NCBI RefSeq assembly: GCF_014137975.1 | Contig: NZ_JACGWZ010000001.1 | Coordinates: 1,488,001-1,552,000, forward strand | Origin: Halosaccharopolyspora lacisalsi | GTDB lineage: Bacteria > Actinomycetota > Actinomycetes > Mycobacteriales > Pseudonocardiaceae | Direction: 5' to 3' | DNA: 64,000 nt | Program-made: the position numbers and the translations under genes | Shown: positions 43,295 to 52,790 of the stretch, in pieces | How positions within the stretch are numbered: the stretch's first letter is position 1 | Layout: every line of letters begins with the position of its first letter | The notes under the pieces: generated by a model | Seen by the model: only the letters and a program-made list of their open reading frames with translations | Told to the model about the DNA's origin: nothing | Databases searched by the model: none

Positions 43295-46222
43295 TCAGTC
43301 GCTGCCCTGCGCCTCGCGGAGCAGTTCCACGGGATGCCACGCGCGGTGCCGGCTGCCGTGCTCGATCTGTTGCCGGCAGGAGACTCCCGTGGCGGCCACC
43401 ACGGTCGTCTCCGGTTCCGCACGCAGGGCGGGGAAAAGCCGGTCGGAACCGACTGCCATGGACAGGTCGTAGTGCTCGGCTTCGAAACCGAAGGAGCCGG
43501 CCATGCCGCAGCATCCCGCATCCAGTTCGGTGACCTCCACACCCGGGATGCGCCGGAGCAGGGCCATGGTGGCCGAGGTTCCGACCTCGGCCTTCTGGTG
43601 GCAGTGACCGTGGAAGAGGATTCGGCGACCGCTCAGCCAGGAGTCGCTTCGCAGCTGGAGCCTGCCATCGTCGATCGCGGTGACCAGCAGTTCTTCGACC
43701 AGCTGCGTCCGACCGGCGATGTCGCGCGCCGTCTCGTCGTCGGGAAGCAGCGAAAGGTGCTCGTCGCGCAGCGTCAGCAGGCAGGAGGGCTCGCACCCCA
43801 CGATCGGCGCCCCGGACGGAGTCCTCCGGGCGAGCGAGCCCGTCATGTCCCCGGCCTGCTTGGCGGCCTCGTCGAGCAGGCCCTTGGAGATGTTCGCTCG
43901 TCCGCAGCACCCGGCCGATTCCAGCTGCACCTGCCAGCCGGCGCGTTCCAAAAGCTCGATGCAGGCCTTGCCGATTCCCGGCTCGGTGAAGGTGGTGAAC
44001 GAGTCGGCGAGGAAGACCACACTACCGCCGCTCCCGTCTCCGGAGGCGCGACGACGGGAAAACCAGCGCACCAGGTTCCGCCGGGAGAAAGTGGGGAGTG
44101 GGCGGTTGGCCGTGATACCCAGCGTGCGCTCCAGGATCCTGCGCAGCGGCCGGATACGGCCGGGCAGGTTCGACAGCGGCGCGGTGGCGGATCCGAAGCG
44201 GTTCAGAGACCGGATCGCTCCGAAGACGCGGGAGCGCAGCGGCGTTCCGTGCGCGTCGTGCTCGGCGGCCAGAGCCTCGCTTTTCAGAGCGGCCATGTCC
44301 ACGCCCAACGGGCACTCGCTCTTGCACGCCTTGCACATCAGGCACAGATCCAGCACCTCGTGCAACCGCTGCTCCCCGAGCGCCGCCGCCGGATCGGGCT
44401 CGGAGAGCGCTTTGACCAGCGCGTTCGCCCTGCCCCGCGTGGAGTCCTGCTCGTTGCGGGTTGCCATGTAGGACGGGCACATCACCCCGCTGGTGCTCTT
44501 GCGGCACTGCCCTATGTTCATGCAGCGGTCGGCCGCTCCGCGCATCCCGCCCACGACCTCGAAGTTCAGCCGGGTGCGAAGCTCCGGAGCGGGCGGCAGC
44601 GCCGCGTCGCGCAGGTTCTCGGTCATCGAAGGCGCCTCGACGATCTTACCGGGATTGAGTCGATTCTCCGGATCGAAGAGTCGCTTGACCTGGCGCATCG
44701 TGTCGTAGAGCTCGTCTCCGAAGAGCTGCCGGTTGAACTCGCTGCGGGCGAGGCCGTCGCCGTGCTCGCTGGAGTTCGCACCCCCGTAGGAGCTCACCAG
44801 CGCGCGGACCTCCTCGGCCACGGCGCGCATCTTCGCCACCTCGTCGGGTCGGGAGAGGTCGACGAAGGGCCGGATGTGCAAGCAGCCCACCGAGCAGTGA
44901 CCGTAGAAGCCCGCCGATAGCCCGTGGCGCTCGAGCACCTCGCCGAACCGGGCGGTGTACTCCTCCAAGTACTGCGGGTCCACGGCGGTGTCCTCGACGA
45001 AGGCCAGCGGCCGGTTGGTGCCGGTGCTGGCGGCCATCAGCAGCCCGAGGCTGGCCTTGCGTACCTTCAACAGCGCGTTCTGCTGATGCGGGGTCACGGC
45101 CCGCAGCGTGTGGTAGCCGTGTCGGTGCCGCTCCCACAACGCGGTCAGACGGTCGAGGCGGGCGAGCAGCTCGGTCTCGTCGTCACCGGTGAAGGTGACG
45201 AACAGCAGCGCCTCCGGATCGCCCTCCAGTGCCGAGGCCAGCTCCCGGTACTCGATCCGCTCCCTGGCCAGGTCCAGGATCGTGCGATCCATCAGCTCCA
45301 CTCCGGAGGGATCGCAGGACAACGCGTCCGTGGTGGCGGCGATCGCCCCGGCCGTGGAAGTGAAGTGCCCCACCGCGATGACCGTGTGCCGCGGCTTGGC
45401 GACCAGGCCGACCACCGCCCGGGTGGCCACGGCCAGGGTGCCCTCGGAGCCGACCACGAACTTGGCCAGGTCCAGCGGCCCGTCCTCGGCGACGCGATCC
45501 AGCCGGTAACCGCCGGCGCGGCGCCAGAACGAGGGGTAGTTGCCCGCGATGGCCTCCGCGTGCTCCGCCACCAGTTGCGGCAACTCGCGGTAGATCCGTC
45601 CTTCGAGGGTCTCGCGCGAGGCGCGGAGAGCCCGTTCGGCATCGGTGACCGGTTCCAGGCGAGCGTTGCCCGCATCGGCGAGCACGGCTTCGATCGCACG
45701 CACGTGGTCGATCGTCATGCCGTAGCGCACCGAGCCGCTGCCCGCGGAGTTGTTGCCGATCATCCCACCGATCGTGGCGCGGTTGCTCGTGGAGGTGTCC
45801 GGGCCGAACATCAACCCGTGCGGGGCGGCCGCGCGGTTGAGATCGTCCTGCACCGCGCCGGCCTCGACCAGCGCCTGCCCACTGCCGGGGTCGATCTCCA
45901 GGACACGGTGCATGTGGCGCGAGAGATCGAGCACCAGCCCCGGACCGACGGTCTGCCCCGCGAGGCTGGTCCCTCCACCTCGGGACAGCACCGGCACCCC
46001 GAACTCGCGCGCCACCGCGACCGCCGCGCTCACGTCCTCCGCATGCTGGGGAAAGACGACACCGCGCGGTCGGATCGCGTACATGCTCGCGTCCCGGGAG
46101 AACAGCGTTCGGGTGTAGTCGTCGAAGGCGACCTCCCCCTCGACCGCGCGGTGCAACGCGCGGACCAGTTCCTCGTCGCCTTGCGCGGCGGGTGAGGTCT
46201 CCTCTGCGGAAACGGAGTTCAT
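43295..46222 (-). CDS. FAD-linked D-2-hydroxyacid (D-lactate/glycolate) dehydrogenase fused to Fe-S/CCG module
   Basis: A 975-residue fusion. Residues ~1-530 are an FAD_binding_4/GlcD-like oxidase: VLSRGGGTSLAGQTVGPGLV, IGNNSAGSGSVRYG, FVVGSEGTLAVATRAVVG. Two ferredoxin-type clusters follow, near 562 (CMNIGQCRKSTSGVMCPSY) and 625 (CLMCKACKSECPLG). Two CCG domains are near 772 (ESAGCCGRANISKG) and 909 (LDAGCCGMAGSFG). It would oxidise D-lactate or glycolate and pass electrons to the chain. ATG 46222 overlaps the aminotransferase stop (ATGA). The longer open frame to 47131 upstream is antisense-like noise. The product glyoxylate fits the neighbouring aminotransferase. Confidence 0.9.
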   Translation of the reverse strand: MNSVSAEETSPAAQGDEELVRALHRAVEGEVAFDDYTRTLFSRDASMYAIRPRGVVFPQHAEDVSAAVAVAREFGVPVLSRGGGTSLAGQTVGPGLVLDLSRHMHRVLEIDPGSGQALVEAGAVQDDLNRAAAPHGLMFGPDTSTSNRATIGGMIGNNSAGSGSVRYGMTIDHVRAIEAVLADAGNARLEPVTDAERALRASRETLEGRIYRELPQLVAEHAEAIAGNYPSFWRRAGGYRLDRVAEDGPLDLAKFVVGSEGTLAVATRAVVGLVAKPRHTVIAVGHFTSTAGAIAATTDALSCDPSGVELMDRTILDLARERIEYRELASALEGDPEALLFVTFTGDDETELLARLDRLTALWERHRHGYHTLRAVTPHQQNALLKVRKASLGLLMAASTGTNRPLAFVEDTAVDPQYLEEYTARFGEVLERHGLSAGFYGHCSVGCLHIRPFVDLSRPDEVAKMRAVAEEVRALVSSYGGANSSEHGDGLARSEFNRQLFGDELYDTMRQVKRLFDPENRLNPGKIVEAPSMTENLRDAALPPAPELRTRLNFEVVGGMRGAADRCMNIGQCRKSTSGVMCPSYMATRNEQDSTRGRANALVKALSEPDPAAALGEQRLHEVLDLCLMCKACKSECPLGVDMAALKSEALAAEHDAHGTPLRSRVFGAIRSLNRFGSATAPLSNLPGRIRPLRRILERTLGITANRPLPTFSRRNLVRWFSRRRASGDGSGGSVVFLADSFTTFTEPGIGKACIELLERAGWQVQLESAGCCGRANISKGLLDEAAKQAGDMTGSLARRTPSGAPIVGCEPSCLLTLRDEHLSLLPDDETARDIAGRTQLVEELLVTAIDDGRLQLRSDSWLSGRRILFHGHCHQKAEVGTSATMALLRRIPGVEVTELDAGCCGMAGSFGFEAEHYDLSMAVGSDRLFPALRAEPETTVVAATGVSCRQQIEHGSRHRAWHPVELLREAQGSD

Positions 46223-47385
46223 TCGGCCTCCAGCCTTTCGAGGGCGGCGGTGAGGCCGCCGGGGGCGATCGGCACACCGGAGGTGCTCAGCCCCAGCTGC
46301 ACCCCGGCGAGCGTGCCTGCCAGCGTCAGATCGTTGAAGTGGCCCAGGTGCCCGATGCGAAAGACCGTCCCGGCGAGCTTGCCCAACCCCGCTCCCAGTG
46401 ACATGTCGTAGCGCTGCAGGATCCGTTCCCGCAGCTCGTCGGCATCGTGACCCTCCGGCATCACCACGGCCGTCAGCGCGGGGGAGTGCTCGCGCTCGTC
46501 CGCGCACAGCACCTCCAGCCCCCAACCCCGAACCGCCGTGCGGGTGGCCTCGGCGTGCCGCTGGTGGCGGGCGAAGACCGCGGACAGGCCTTCCTCGTGC
46601 AGCATCCGCAACGACTCCCGCAGCCCGAACAGCAGATTGGTGGCCGGTGTGTGGGGAAAGGAACCGGCGCGATTGGCCTCCAGCACCGGTTCCCAACTCC
46701 AGTACGACCTGGGCATGCGCGCCGTGCGCGCAGCGGCCAGAGCCTTGTCGCTGACCGCGTTGAAGCTCAGTCCCGGAGGCAGCATCAGACCCTTCTGCGA
46801 TCCGGCGACCGTCACGTCCACGCCCCACTCGTCGTGGCGGTAGTCGACGGACCCCAGTGAGGAGATGGTGTCCACCAACAGCAGCGCCGGATGCGCGGCC
46901 TCGTCGACAGCGGCCCGGATCTCGGGGATACGGCTGGTCACCCCGGTCGAGGTCTCGTTGTGCACCACCATCACCGCCTTGATGGCGTGCTCGCGATCGT
47001 CGCCGAGTCGTTCGGCGACCTGCGCGGGGTCGACACCGTGGCGCCAGTCGCCCGGGACGAGCTCCACGTCCAGCCCGAGGCGACCGGCCAGCTGCTGCCA
47101 CAGCGTGGCGAAGTGGCCGGTTTCGAAGCACAGCACCCGATCACCCGGACTGAGGGTGTTGACCAGCGCCGCCTCCCAAGCCCCCGTGCCGGATGCCGGA
47201 TAGATCACCACGGGCCGGCTCGTTCCGAACACCGCTCCCAGGTTGCCGAGGACGTCCGCTGTGAGCTCCGCGAACTCAGGGCCACGGTGATCGATCGTGG
47301 GTGCCGCGATAGCGCGCAATACTCGATCGGGAACATTCGTCGGACCGGGAATCTGCAAGAAGTGACGACCGCTGCGCACAGTCAT
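46219..47385 (-). CDS. class V aminotransferase, serine/alanine--glyoxylate type
   Basis: A 388-residue PLP enzyme: HFLQIPGPTNVPDRVLRAIA at the N-terminus (PGPTxVP), YPASGTGAWEAALVNTLSPG (~62), VVHNETSTGVTSRIPEIRA (~140), LLLVDTISSLGSVDYRHDEW (~167, cofactor Asp) and VTVAGSQKGLMLPPG (~192, Schiff-base Lys). These match serine--glyoxylate/alanine--glyoxylate aminotransferases. It is coupled (ATGA) to the glycolate/D-lactate dehydrogenase, so it probably turns glyoxylate into glycine. It is divergent from a MatC-type permease. Confidence 0.92.
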   Translation of the reverse strand: MTVRSGRHFLQIPGPTNVPDRVLRAIAAPTIDHRGPEFAELTADVLGNLGAVFGTSRPVVIYPASGTGAWEAALVNTLSPGDRVLCFETGHFATLWQQLAGRLGLDVELVPGDWRHGVDPAQVAERLGDDREHAIKAVMVVHNETSTGVTSRIPEIRAAVDEAAHPALLLVDTISSLGSVDYRHDEWGVDVTVAGSQKGLMLPPGLSFNAVSDKALAAARTARMPRSYWSWEPVLEANRAGSFPHTPATNLLFGLRESLRMLHEEGLSAVFARHQRHAEATRTAVRGWGLEVLCADEREHSPALTAVVMPEGHDADELRERILQRYDMSLGAGLGKLAGTVFRIGHLGHFNDLTLAGTLAGVQLGLSTSGVPIAPGGLTAALERLEAE

Positions 47386-47641
47386 GGAACCTCTCTGTCA
47401 CGCCGAACTCCACAATACGGAAAAGACACGGAACAATGACCGTAGCACTCTTCTCAGTGGGCGCACCAGGCCTTTGTCCGGATTCCTCGCCGACGTGCGT
47501 CGATGCGCCATTTCGCGCAGCAATTGCGATACAGCGGGAATCGTCTCCTTGACGTCGCTTGTGAATGGTGTCACACTCATCGCTGGAATTATTTCCCATA
47601 ATATGAGACACAGCGACAAGACTGGAACCCGGGGAGTCTGC
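47386..47641. promoter_or_regulatory. divergent promoter region (aminotransferase operon / MatC permease)
   Basis: A 256-bp region, lower in GC near 47585-47605 (ATTATTTCCCATAATATGAG). For the permease a TTGACG (47549-47554) and CACACT pair with 17-base spacing is possible; a small palindrome GTGT-C-ACAC (47568-47576) covers the -10. CCGGGGAG before ATG 47642 is the ribosome site. Assignments are tentative. Confidence 0.35.
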
Positions 47642-49036
47642 ATGTCCCTTGAGGTCGTGTCCATCATCGTGTTCATCGTGGTGTTTCTCCTCGCCACGAT
47701 GATCTCCATCAACATGGGCGTACTCGCCCTGATCGCCGCGTTCGTACTGGGGACGGTCGCGCTCCATCAGTCGGCGGAGGAAATCTTCGCCGGCTTTCCC
47801 GGAGACCTGTTCGTCACGCTCGTCGGTGTCACCTTCCTGTTCGCGATAGCGAAAAGCAACGGGACGGTGGACTGGCTGGTCCGAGCCGGAGTGCGAGCCG
47901 TCGGAGGTCGGGTCGCCGCGATCCCGTGGGTGATGTTCCTGGTCTCGGCCGTGCTCAGCGCGGTGGGGGCCGTGGTGCCCGCCGCCGTAGCGATCATGGC
48001 ACCGGTCGGTATCAGCTTCGCCAGGAAGCACGGGATCAACCCCCTCCTGATGGGCCTGATGATCATCACCGGCACCACGGCGGGTGGTTTCTCCCCGATC
48101 AGCATCTTCGGCACCATCACCAACGGCGTCGTGGAGCGGAACGATCTGCCGAGCAGCCCGCTGACGCTGTTCCTGGCGACGTTCCTCTACAACGCGGCGC
48201 TGGCCGTGATCGCCTACTTCCTCTTCGGCGGCCGCAAGCTGATGCACGCCTCGGCAAGTGCCGTGGAAGCCCGTCGGTCCGCCGAGCCGGTCGCCGTAGC
48301 GGAGCCCGCACACGCCAGCTCCGGTGGTGGCCCTTCTTCCGGCGATGCCAGCTCCCCCGGCGGTGCTCTCGGAAGTAGCTCCTCGTCCGCCGAGGCAGGA
48401 GACGTCGGTGAGGACCACGATGAGGATCCTGCCGAACGACTGGATCTCAACCGCGCGCTGACCGTGGTCGGTCTGCTCGGCCTCACCGTCGGAGCACTGT
48501 TTTTCGGCCTGAACGTGGGAGCGGTGGCACTGATCGTGGGAGCGCTGCTCACGATGGTGTCCCCGAAGAGCGCCCAGGGCGCGGTCAACGGCGTGTCGTG
48601 GAGCACGGTGCTGCTGGTCTGCGGCATCGTCACCTATGTTTCGGTACTCCAGAACATCGGAACGATCGACTTCCTCGGCGAGCAGGTTTCCCAGCTGGGC
48701 ATCCCGTTGCTCGCCGCGCTGCTGATCTGCCTGATCGGCGGTGCGGTCTCGGCGTTCGCCTCCACCACGGGAATCCTCGGTGCGCTGATCCCGCTTGCGG
48801 TGCCGTTCCTGCTCGGCGGTGAGATCGGCGCGGTCGGTCTGATCGCGGCGTTGGCGATATCGTCCTCGGTGGTGGACTCCAGTCCCTTCTCCACCAGCGG
48901 TGCTCTGGTCACCGCCAACGCTCCCGAGGACATGCGCGACATGGTTTTCCGCAGACTCATGGCCTGGGGGCTCAGCCTGATCCTGCTGGCTCCACTGTCC
49001 ACATGGCTGATACTGGTGCTCCCCGGCTGGCTGTAG
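47642..49036 (+). CDS. MatC/SLC13-like dicarboxylate permease
   Basis: A 464-residue membrane protein with about eleven hydrophobic segments. The N-terminal part (LEVVSIIVFIVVFLLATMIS INMGVLALIAAF) matches the MatC_N domain of malonate/dicarboxylate carriers. The middle loop (residues ~215-265) is long, Ser/Gly/Glu-rich and disordered. AFASTTGILGALIPLAVPFL and SSSVVDSSPFSTSGALVTAN are typical of the C-terminal helical-hairpin half. With the divergent 2-hydroxyacid dehydrogenase, a C2-C4 organic acid is the probable cargo. Confidence 0.87.
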   Translation: MSLEVVSIIVFIVVFLLATMISINMGVLALIAAFVLGTVALHQSAEEIFAGFPGDLFVTLVGVTFLFAIAKSNGTVDWLVRAGVRAVGGRVAAIPWVMFLVSAVLSAVGAVVPAAVAIMAPVGISFARKHGINPLLMGLMIITGTTAGGFSPISIFGTITNGVVERNDLPSSPLTLFLATFLYNAALAVIAYFLFGGRKLMHASASAVEARRSAEPVAVAEPAHASSGGGPSSGDASSPGGALGSSSSSAEAGDVGEDHDEDPAERLDLNRALTVVGLLGLTVGALFFGLNVGAVALIVGALLTMVSPKSAQGAVNGVSWSTVLLVCGIVTYVSVLQNIGTIDFLGEQVSQLGIPLLAALLICLIGGAVSAFASTTGILGALIPLAVPFLLGGEIGAVGLIAALAISSSVVDSSPFSTSGALVTANAPEDMRDMVFRRLMAWGLSLILLAPLSTWLILVLPGWL

Positions 49037-49289
49037 ACAGGAGGGTGGCTCCGGCAGAACCGCTGGACTCGGACGTACACCGAGCCCGCGACGTCGATGT
49101 CGCTCTGGACACGTCGAGAAGCAACTGGCGGTAGGTGGTTCGAGCAACGCTGTGCCACACCACCGGAAGGAACACCTCGCCCACGACTCCGGCGGCCGGA
49201 GGCCGGTTCGCCGGGGCCGTGCTGCTCGGGCGGTCTCCTGGTTCCTCACGTCCGCCACGTGGGCGCGGAGACCTGAGCTCACATGCTCG

Positions 49290-49440
49290 CCCTGATCGAC
49301 CTGTCTCCCGGGCCCACTACGACCGCGAACGCGCCCAAGGCAAACACCACAACGCCGCCCTCTTCGCCATGCTCGCAAGACGAGGCCCACTACCAGCAGC
49401 CAACGCCCCCCACCGCTTGACCAACCAGGTAGGGACACGT
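49290..49440 (+). mobile_element. IS110-family transposase C-terminal fragment
   Basis: The frame reads RAHYDRERAQGKHHNAALFA MLARRG, then PHRLTNQVGT. The YYDRKRAxGKxHxxAL block ends many IS110/IS116 transposases. Everything upstream is missing. Confidence 0.5.
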
Positions 49441-49486
49441 TGCGGAGTCAACCCGACCGGATGTTGCGGTGGCGCGGGAGAAGCGT

Positions 49487-50097
49487 TCACTCCTGCGGCG
49501 GGGAACCGGAGCGTCCGGGCGGGGAGCACGAGCCGGTCGAGCGGTTCTCGCGGAGCTGGGTCATGACTTCCCGGCGGAACTCCGCCGGGGTCCGGCCGGC
49601 CCCTCCTCTGAACACCTGCCCGAAGTGGGAGGCGCCCTTGAAACCCCAGCGTGCGGCGATGGCGGCCACCGGGAGGTTCGCCATGTGCGGGTCCGCCAGG
49701 TCGCGCTGACACATTTCGACGCGCCGGGCCCGTATCCACGCGGCCACCGTGAAGTTCGTTCCCGCGAACAAGTCGTGCAGGTACCTCGGTGACACGTAGT
49801 GCGCCGCCGCGACACCGACGGGGCCCGCGCCAGGACCTCGCCGACGGGGGCGGCTTCGGTGACGCGCACGGCCAGCGAGTACGTTCCCTCGGCCCGTTTG
49901 GCCAGCCCCAGTGCCATCCAGGGCTCCAGTTCCGGACGCAACCCCAGATCGGGGCGCCGGCGGGCGGGGTTGTATCTGAGTTCCCGACACGAATCGATAT
50001 GCACGGTGTACCTCCCGGAAGCGGCCATCCGTTTCTGGCCTTGCCGGTGGCGACCGTCCGGCGCAGCGCCACAGCAGACGGTCATCGGGTTGATCAC
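49487..50097 (-). pseudogene. AraC-family regulator, frameshifted and N-truncated
   Basis: The C-terminal frame gives the double HTH: VAAAHYVSPRYLHDLFAGTN, RARRVEMCQRDLADPHMANL, VAAIAARWGFKGASHFGQVF, GRTPAEFRREV. The preceding part lies in another frame (YTVHIDSCRELRYNPARRRP, LAKRAEGTYSLAVRVTEAAP). The frame change is near 49815. The effector-binding N-terminal half is missing. The AraC HTH itself is complete. Confidence 0.65.
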
Positions 50098-50100
50098 GAC

Positions 50101-50660
50101 CGTCCAATCGAGGGCGCGCCCGGAGTTGTCCTCTCGGGACGCAGCACTCCGGGGAGCGCGGAGCTTGCGGTCGCCGTACAGACGAGAGCAGCTGGTGCCT
50201 GATCAGGGCGCGCCGGGACGTGCTGGATCCGGCCGGGGGTGTTTGTCGGTGCCGGCCGCATGGGGACGAGCCCGCGGCTCGTCCCGGGGTGCCCGCGTCG
50301 GGAGGTGCGCACCGGGCGCGGATCAGCGCTGTGCGGCGCCAAGCAGGTCGCACAGGTCGGGATGGGCGTGGTGGGCGACTCCTGGTCCACTTCGGATGCT
50401 CGGGTGTGCACCGTGGCCGCACGCAGCCCGTCGCCTCGGCGGGTGGTGCCGGCGGATGCCCGAATACGTGTGCGCTGGCCTGCGCCGACCATCCAGCCCA
50501 GGTCCGTCTCGGACTCGTGATGCTGCAGCAGGTGCTGCTCGATGGGATCAGGTTCGCCGCGAGTGCCCCTTTCCGCGAAGTGCTCCCTCCCCGCTCACGC
50601 CATCGTAGGGTCGACAACGTGCCGGGATGAGGAAACCCGAATACCTCGATGGATTAGCTT
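50101..50660. other. intergenic stretch without a recognised gene
   Basis: About 560 bp between the AraC remnant and the large palindrome. Open frames on both strands are low in complexity. Nothing could be named. Confidence 0.35.
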
Positions 50661-50663
50661 CAC

Positions 50664-50701
50664 GGCCTTGCATTCCCGGCCATGGCCGGGAATGCAAGGC
50701 C
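50664..50701. repeat. 38-bp perfect palindrome
   Basis: GGCCTTGCATTCCCGGCCA on one side and its exact complement TGGCCGGGAATGCAAGGCC on the other, with no spacer. All 19 pairs match. It lies about 35 bp before a serine-recombinase fragment. It could be a recombination (res-like) site, the tip of a lost mobile element or a bidirectional terminator. Confidence 0.9.
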
Positions 50702-50734
50702 AACTCGGCATGGAAGCCGGCCGGGTCTCTCAAT

Positions 50735-50950
50735 CACGAGCTCACCGGAACCGCCCTGGCTCGACCCGGCTTGGATCAGGCGCTCGCAGCGATGCGAACG
50801 GCGATACGCTCGTGGTACCGGAGCTCGACCGCCTGGCGCGCTCGGTGCCGGATGCTCGCGCCGTCGGCGATGCTTTGGCCGAGCCAGGATGTGGCGCTCC
50901 TGCTCAGCTGCCGGGATTTGACGAGTCACGGGTCTCGCGCTGCTCGGGTT
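50735..50950 (+). pseudogene. serine recombinase (resolvase) N-terminal fragment
   Basis: In one frame ALARPGLDQALAAM, then in another GDTLVVPELDRLARSVPDAR AVGDALAEPG. This is the resolvase-domain block RPGLxxALxxLRxGDTLVVxxLDRLxRS, with the conserved LDRLAR loop. The catalytic Ser region upstream and the HTH downstream are missing. A frame change lies near 50795. Confidence 0.6.
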
Positions 50951-50976
50951 CGCCTGGGTGGCGATGTTGCCGGAGC

Positions 50977-52110
50977 TCAGGGTTTGAGGACGACCTTGGT
51001 CCACCCGTGCTCGCGGGCGTCGAAGTTGGCGTAGGCGGAGGGCGCTTGGTCCAGCGACAGTTCGTGGGAGACCAGGAAGGAGGGCTTCGCGCGGTCCTTG
51101 TGGATCACCTCGGCGAGGAACCGGTTGTAGGCTTTGACGTTGGCCTGCCCGGTGCCCATCCGCTGGCCGGAGAACCAGAACTGGCCCATGTCGAAGGCGA
51201 GCTTGCCCTGCTGGGCCAGTTCGTCCGGGCCGTCCGGGTCCTGCGGTAGGAAGATGCCGACCACGCCGAGCGCGCCGGTGGCCTTCACGGAGCTGACCAG
51301 GTTGTTCATGATCGCGCTGGGGTTCTCGGTGCCGTGCGGGTCGTGTGCTTGATAGCCCACGCACTCGCAGCCCTTGTCCGCACCGTGCCCCCCGGTGTGC
51401 TCGCGGACTTGCTCGACCGGGGAGCCTTGCGAGTCATCGATGGGGACGGCCCCGATCTGCTCGGCGAGCTTGAGCCGGTCGGGGTGGCGATCGACCAGCA
51501 TCACCGTACTGGCCCCGCGCAGTAGTGCTGAGTACGCCGCCATCAACCCGACGGGGCCGGCGCCGTAGACCACCACGGATTCTCCGGGGGAGACGTCGGC
51601 CAGTTCCGTGGCGTGATAGCCGGTCGGAAAGATGTCGGCCAGCATCACGTAGTCGTTTTCCTTGTCCTGGGCGTCCTCGGGCAGCACCAGGCAGTTGAAG
51701 TCGGCCCAGGGCACTCGCAGGTACTCAGCCTGGCCTCCGCTGTAGGAGCCCATCCCGGCGAAGCCGTACGCCCCACCGGGGGTGTCGGAGTCCACGCTCA
51801 GGCAAAAGCCGGTCTGACCGCGTTCGCAGTTCGCGCAGAAGCCACATCCGATGTTGAACGGCAGGCACACCCGGTCACCGCGCTGGACGCGGTCGACGCC
51901 GCTGCCGACCTCCACGACCTCACCGAGGTTCTCGTGCCCGAGGACCCGTCCGTGCTCCATCGGAGTGCGCCCCTCGTACATGTGCAGATCCGAGCCACAG
52001 ATGTTGGTGCTGGTGATGCGGACCAGCACATCAGCGGGGCGCTCCAGGCGCGGGTCCGGGACGTCCTTGAGAGACACCTCGCGCGGGCCGTCGTACACCA
52101 GTGCGCGCAC
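50977..52110 (-). CDS. fdhA: glutathione-independent formaldehyde dehydrogenase (zinc MDR)
   Basis: About 377 residues: VRALVYDGPREVSLKDVPDP, NICGSDLHMYEGR (catalytic zinc Cys), RVLGHENLGEVVEVGSG (GHE), LPFNIGCGFCANCERGQTGF C (structural zinc cysteines), VVVYGAGPVGLMAAYSALLR (NAD Rossmann). The long insertions with VGYQAHDPHGTENPSAIMNN and MGTGQANVKAYNR are characteristic of the Pseudomonas-type FdhA, which oxidises free formaldehyde. GTG 52110 is chosen for the GAAGGGG site. A formate dehydrogenase lies upstream on the same strand. Confidence 0.9.
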   Translation of the reverse strand: MRALVYDGPREVSLKDVPDPRLERPADVLVRITSTNICGSDLHMYEGRTPMEHGRVLGHENLGEVVEVGSGVDRVQRGDRVCLPFNIGCGFCANCERGQTGFCLSVDSDTPGGAYGFAGMGSYSGGQAEYLRVPWADFNCLVLPEDAQDKENDYVMLADIFPTGYHATELADVSPGESVVVYGAGPVGLMAAYSALLRGASTVMLVDRHPDRLKLAEQIGAVPIDDSQGSPVEQVREHTGGHGADKGCECVGYQAHDPHGTENPSAIMNNLVSSVKATGALGVVGIFLPQDPDGPDELAQQGKLAFDMGQFWFSGQRMGTGQANVKAYNRFLAEVIHKDRAKPSFLVSHELSLDQAPSAYANFDAREHGWTKVVLKP

Positions 52111-52790
52111 AGTAGTTGCACCCCTTCTCAATCAGGAACGACGTGTCTGTACCCACGGTCACGAGAGCTGCTCACCAGTACCGGCACGCAGACCACCAGA
52201 CGCGGCCGTCTTCGCAGGACTACCCACCGCGCGCCGATGTATGTCTCTGTCGCTGCGCCAGCGCGGAGACATCAGTCGCCCCGGCAGCACACCGGGCGTG
52301 AAAAAGTAATCGGCACGGGTGGGCGCAGCGATCGGCCCCACCCGGTATGGAGCGCCTTGCTCGGAGTGCCGGAGTGAGCACACCGCGTTCGGGTGGGTCT
52401 CGCTGGAGAGCTCGTCGAACTCTCACACACAGCCGAGTCCGGCCGCCCGTGCTGTGAGAGACGACCGGGACCAAGCCCGGCTCGGAATCCGGGTCCGGTG
52501 CTCCTGACACCGACTCGGGCCGCGCAGTGGCACGTTCTCGTAGCTCAGCGGGCTACCACGCCGACGATCGCGCACAGGAGCACCCGCTCAGCAACGGTCG
52601 ACAAGCGCCCTCACCAGTAATAGCGCTCCACTGTGCACCCCGGGCCACGTTCAGGAGTACCAGACCCAAAACCTGACGCATCCGGTTCCCACCCGAGTTC
52701 CTGGAGCGCTTTCAACGGCTCGACGAACGGCGCGGAGAAACGGGTCGCGGGAGGTTCGTGATCTGCGCTGGTCTGCCGGTTCGGCCGGGC
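52111..52790. other. intergenic stretch without a recognised gene
   Basis: About 680 bp between the formaldehyde and formate dehydrogenase genes. An imperfect hairpin (CTCTCACACACAGC with GCTGTGAGAG) lies near 52420-52462. No protein-like frame. The formaldehyde dehydrogenase probably has its own promoter here. Confidence 0.4.

Noticed and set aside
43295-47131. single 1278-residue dehydrogenase
   Set aside because: The first ~300 residues are an out-of-frame reading of the aminotransferase gene. The real start is the ATG overlapping the aminotransferase stop.
47276-49438. 720-residue minus-strand open frame
   Set aside because: Antisense to the MatC-type permease; Asp/His/Arg/Gln-rich text without any domain.
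52535-52615. tRNA-like start (CTCGTAGCTCAGCGGGCTA)
   Set aside because: It resembles a D-arm but no anticodon stem, T-loop or matching acceptor stem can be folded around it.
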